From Lysobacterales bacterium (lineage in GTDB: Bacteria; Pseudomonadota; Gammaproteobacteria; Xanthomonadales; Rhodanobacteraceae), in assembly GCA_016721015.1 (NCBI GenBank), contig JADKJL010000003.1, positions 310,001 through 374,000 of the forward strand: a stretch of DNA of 64,000 nucleotides, given 5' to 3'. A model generated the notes under the pieces. It worked only from the letters and a program-made list of their open reading frames with translations. It was not told where the DNA came from and searched no databases. Both the position numbers and the translations under genes were made by a program. Shown here one piece after another: positions 61,492 through 64,000 of this stretch (positions are counted from its first letter, which is position 1; each line of letters begins with the position of its first letter).

Positions 61492-61824
61492 ATGATCAAC
61501 GAAGAAGACATCGACGAATCCTTTGCAGATCCCGGTGAATGGTGGGTTGCCGTCGTCGGCGACACCCTGGTCTGGGCGCGCCTGACCGTGCTCGAATCCG
61601 GCATTGCCGAGGTCTTCGACTCCAGCGGCGAACGCCCGCGCTACGATGACGAGCAACACGCGCGCATGGCCCTGCTCGATGCCGAGTTCCGCGCTTTCGA
61701 CGGTCTCGACGAAGAGGACGCCGCAGTCATGGGCTTCGATCTCGAATCGGTCGATTCGCCCCATTCGAATGATGACGAAGACCTGCTCACGATGATGGTG
61801 CAGAAGCTCTCCCGCATCCAGTAA
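61492..61824 (+). CDS. Small acidic protein of unknown function
   Basis: A 110-residue strongly acidic cytoplasmic protein (EEDIDESFADPGEW; DGLDEEDAAVMGFDLESVD; SNDDEDLL), with a strand-rich first half (WWVAVVGDTLVWARLTVLESGIAEVFD) and a helical middle (QHARMALLDAEFRAF). Homologues sit in similar places in this order, as I recall, but no function is known to me. It starts three bases after the membrane protein and ends 20 bases before the SDR gene. Confidence 0.75.
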   Translation: MINEEDIDESFADPGEWWVAVVGDTLVWARLTVLESGIAEVFDSSGERPRYDDEQHARMALLDAEFRAFDGLDEEDAAVMGFDLESVDSPHSNDDEDLLTMMVQKLSRIQ

Positions 61825-61844
61825 TCCGACCCGGGGCCACCACG

Positions 61845-62633
61845 ATGAATCTCGAACTGCTCGGCAAACATGCCCTCGTCTGCGGTGCCTCGCAGGGTAT
61901 CGGTCGCGCCACCGCGCATGAACTTGCCGCACTCGGCGCCGACGTCACCGTGCTTGCGCGTTCGCCAGAACCCCTCGAAAGAGTCGTCAGTGAACTACCG
62001 CGCATTAACAGTGCGCAGAAGCACGGCTATGTTGCCGTCGACATGCGCAATCATGCCGAGCTGCGCGTCAAAATCGAGGCAGTGGCCAACGCGGATCCGC
62101 TCAACATCTTCATCAACAATACCGGCGGCCCGCCAGGTGGCCCGGCTAGCACGGCTTCAGCCGAGGATTTCCTCGGCGCGTTCAACCAGCACCTGATCGC
62201 CGCTCAGGTCATCCTGCAGGCGATCCTTCCTGGCATGCAGGGCAGCGGCTATGGCCGCATCGTCAACGTGATCTCGACCTCGGTGAAGGAGCCGATCCGC
62301 AACCTCGGCGTTTCCAACACGATCCGCGGCGCCGTTGCCAGCTGGTCAAAAACACTCGCCGGCGAACTCGGCTCATTCGGTATCACCGTCAACAATGTCC
62401 TGCCCGGCTACACGCGCACCCAACGCCTCGAGCAGATCCTGGCCGATCGCGCGCGTGCCACCGGCAACAGCGAACAAGACATCGCCGACAGCATGCTAGC
62501 CACGGTTCCACTGCGCCGCTTCGCCGAAGCCAGCGAAATCGCCAGTGTCATCGCCTTCCTCGCCTCACCGGCGGCGGGTTACATCAATGGCATCAATGTG
62601 CCTGTGGATGGTGGGCGCACGCTTTCACTCTAA
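61845..62633 (+). CDS. Short-chain dehydrogenase-like protein lacking the usual Tyr-x-x-x-Lys
   Basis: A 262-residue Rossmann-fold protein of the SDR superfamily. The cofactor motif CGASQGIGRATAHELAALGADV and the NNTGG strand are intact. Where the catalytic YxxxK should be, the text reads VSNTIRGAVASWSKTLA, so Ser replaces Tyr and Arg replaces Lys, while the preceding catalytic Ser is kept in ISTSVKE. The C-terminal substrate loop (LPGYTRTQRLEQIL) and IASVIAFLASPAAGYINGINVPVDGG are normal. A known variant group has this SNxxR pattern; it may not be an ordinary dehydrogenase. Confidence 0.88.
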   Translation: MNLELLGKHALVCGASQGIGRATAHELAALGADVTVLARSPEPLERVVSELPRINSAQKHGYVAVDMRNHAELRVKIEAVANADPLNIFINNTGGPPGGPASTASAEDFLGAFNQHLIAAQVILQAILPGMQGSGYGRIVNVISTSVKEPIRNLGVSNTIRGAVASWSKTLAGELGSFGITVNNVLPGYTRTQRLEQILADRARATGNSEQDIADSMLATVPLRRFAEASEIASVIAFLASPAAGYINGINVPVDGGRTLSL

Positions 62634-62711
62634 GCAGCAAGAAAGTGCGAATAACGGTTACCGAGCGCAGCAAAATTGCATACGAACTTTTGGAATGAGA
62701 ATCCGAAGACA

Positions 62712-64000
62712 TTATTGAAGCGTGCTGCGCTCCTCAGGTAGGTACTCTGGTGGCGTGGTTCTTTTGCAAAGATCCGCGGCCACGTCGAACCCGGCATTTA
62801 CAGACGCGGCTATGCCTGGCTGTCCCGTTCCAATGGCTGGCGAAAGAATCAATGACTGCATTGAGCGATTTTCGTCTTCGTCACCGTAGAAATAAAAGCC
62901 TGTATTCAGGACCATTCCCATCGGCGTCCCTCGCGCATACCAAGGTATGGCCTCAGGCGCATACGGAACAGGGACTTCATACGGAAAATCGACATCTTCC
63001 TTGTAAAATTGCCGCCTCAAGAAGTTGCTTCCGTGAAACTGGGTATGACTACGACGCAGGTACTCATCCTGTATGGCAATCTCGACTTGCTGGCCATCGC
63101 TGATGAGCGCAATACGAAAGAACTCACCCGGCTGAAGATGTTGCCCACTCCTGAGCGTCGCGATTGTTTGTTCTTCGACGCACGCGGTCATGGAATCCAT
63201 CGTCGCCGGCGCCCAAGGGTAGCCAAGCGGAAGTTCAGGAAAATTTGCCGGCGGAACCCAATGGCCATAGAGATAGAACCAATCAGTTCCATTCCAACCC
63301 GATAGATAATTGGGCTCGACCAAATCCTTGGTTCCAACGGCGATCCCATCTTCCTCAAACCCAAGCGGCCCGCGGTATGCCACTTGCAGAAACAGATCGG
63401 TTGCGTTGATTGGTATCGGATCCTCGGAAAAATCGAACTCCGCCAGTACTGACTCGCTTTCACAGTCTGCCCCCGCTGCATGGGTTCCCGTGTTGACGTT
63501 GCCAACGTTTATGCAGGGGTTGATCGCACCGCTAGTATTGCCAGGCAGATTGCCGCTCGCATCCAAGGCGACGGGTGCTGAGACGGAAATTTCCTGAAAT
63601 GCCGAACGGGTTTCCCCAAGCGAGCATCCGCTGGGCACTCGTCGATCGGTCGGATCTGGCACGCCCGTGGTGGGATTCGGCATCGTCACGTATTCGCCTG
63701 ACAGGTCTGGCTGATAGCAAGGATTGCGGTGGTAGCGTGCAATCGCAACGAGGTGCCCCGTAGGATTACCGGACGAATCCACCCCCGCGTGCATATCCTG
63801 CGGAACGAAAGTCCCTGAACCTGCGTCGAGTAGCGTCGGATTGCCATTGGCATCCGTCATCGTGACGTTGCGAACTCGCACTCTGAGCTTCTTGAAGCCA
63901 AATATACGTCCGGACGCATCCATCGGTATACCGCCCTCGACATGGTGGGGAGTACCTTGATCGACCACCGCATATAGACCTTCCGGAGGAGATGAAAGCT
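62712..64000 (-). CDS. C-terminal part of a large protein of unknown function (runs off the window)
   Basis: The frame is open from the window edge to TAA at 62712-62714, at least 429 residues, and no start codon with a ribosome-binding site is seen, so the beginning lies beyond 64000. The text is Gly/Pro/Asn-rich and low in charge, with scattered Cys (NPCYQPDLSG, SGCSLGE, NPCINVGN), LYGHWVPPANFPEL and a C-terminal DLCKRTTPPEYLPEE. That composition suits an exported, folded surface or periplasmic protein. I do not recognise a domain. It is convergent with the SDR gene. Confidence 0.75.
   Translation of the reverse strand, partial: LSSPPEGLYAVVDQGTPHHVEGGIPMDASGRIFGFKKLRVRVRNVTMTDANGNPTLLDAGSGTFVPQDMHAGVDSSGNPTGHLVAIARYHRNPCYQPDLSGEYVTMPNPTTGVPDPTDRRVPSGCSLGETRSAFQEISVSAPVALDASGNLPGNTSGAINPCINVGNVNTGTHAAGADCESESVLAEFDFSEDPIPINATDLFLQVAYRGPLGFEEDGIAVGTKDLVEPNYLSGWNGTDWFYLYGHWVPPANFPELPLGYPWAPATMDSMTACVEEQTIATLRSGQHLQPGEFFRIALISDGQQVEIAIQDEYLRRSHTQFHGSNFLRRQFYKEDVDFPYEVPVPYAPEAIPWYARGTPMGMVLNTGFYFYGDEDENRSMQSLILSPAIGTGQPGIAASVNAGFDVAADLCKRTTPPEYLPEERSTLQ

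Overview
This is a GC-rich chromosomal window from a gammaproteobacterium, most likely a member of the Lysobacterales (Xanthomonadales). The strongest clue is gene order: dapB-carA-orf-carB-greA-rpfE-recJ-(LytTR remnant)-prfB-lysS-rpfG, then acyl-CoA ligase (RpfB type) and aconitase A (RpfA type), matches the Xanthomonas/Xylella rpf region as I know it. hrcA-grpE-dnaK-dnaJ and mutS/pncC-recA-recX-alaS-csrA-tRNA-Ser are also classic gammaproteobacterial blocks. I cannot name the genus.

Layout. 1-4.2 kb is a mixed accessory stretch: a small membrane protein, a secreted M20 peptidase, a REP-associated transposase scrap, a YciI-like protein, a four-helix membrane protein and a decayed nucleotidyltransferase with its small partner. 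4.2-8.0 kb is a fused isobutyryl-CoA mutase (IcmF) whose linkers are enlarged by in-frame repetitive elements. 8.1-11.0 kb is a GAF-GAF-GGDEF-EAL protein. 11.2-16.8 kb holds divergent acnB and acnA. 16.9-27.7 kb is the rpf-type region (lipoprotein, acyl-CoA ligase, PilZ protein, HD-GYP response regulator, lysS, prfB, two gene remnants, recJ, rpfE, greA). It lacks the DSF synthase gene rpfF and the sensor kinase gene rpfC. 27.7-35.7 kb is carB-orf-carA, a 2OG-Fe(II) oxygenase, a secreted serine protease and dapB. 36.2-41.2 kb is dnaJ-dnaK-grpE-hrcA, followed by recN. 43.5-52 kb is tRNA-Ser, csrA, alaS, recX, recA, pncC and mutS. 52-62.6 kb carries an O-acyltransferase, an S4-domain protein, an Mpo1-like protein, a pirin, an old-yellow-enzyme, a hydrolase, an RRM protein, an A-type Fe-S carrier, asnS, two small genes and an SDR. 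The window ends inside a large unidentified protein gene.

How the parts relate. Several genes touch cyclic-di-GMP: a GGDEF-EAL protein, an RpfG-type HD-GYP regulator and a PilZ receptor. The carA-orf-carB-greA-rpfE-recJ genes are almost seamlessly coupled. The dnaK-dnaJ gap holds a terminator-like hairpin, and prfB keeps the autoregulatory +1 frameshift.

Data quality. From about 53.9 to 60.6 kb at least seven single-base indels in short homopolymers break otherwise well-conserved genes, including asnS three times. Consensus errors are the simplest explanation, though decay cannot be excluded from sequence alone. The nucleotidyltransferase at 3.7-4.2 kb and the remnants near 2.1 and 24 kb look like genuine decay. 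Repetitive palindromic elements of one family occur in icmF, before dnaJ and between hrcA and recN.
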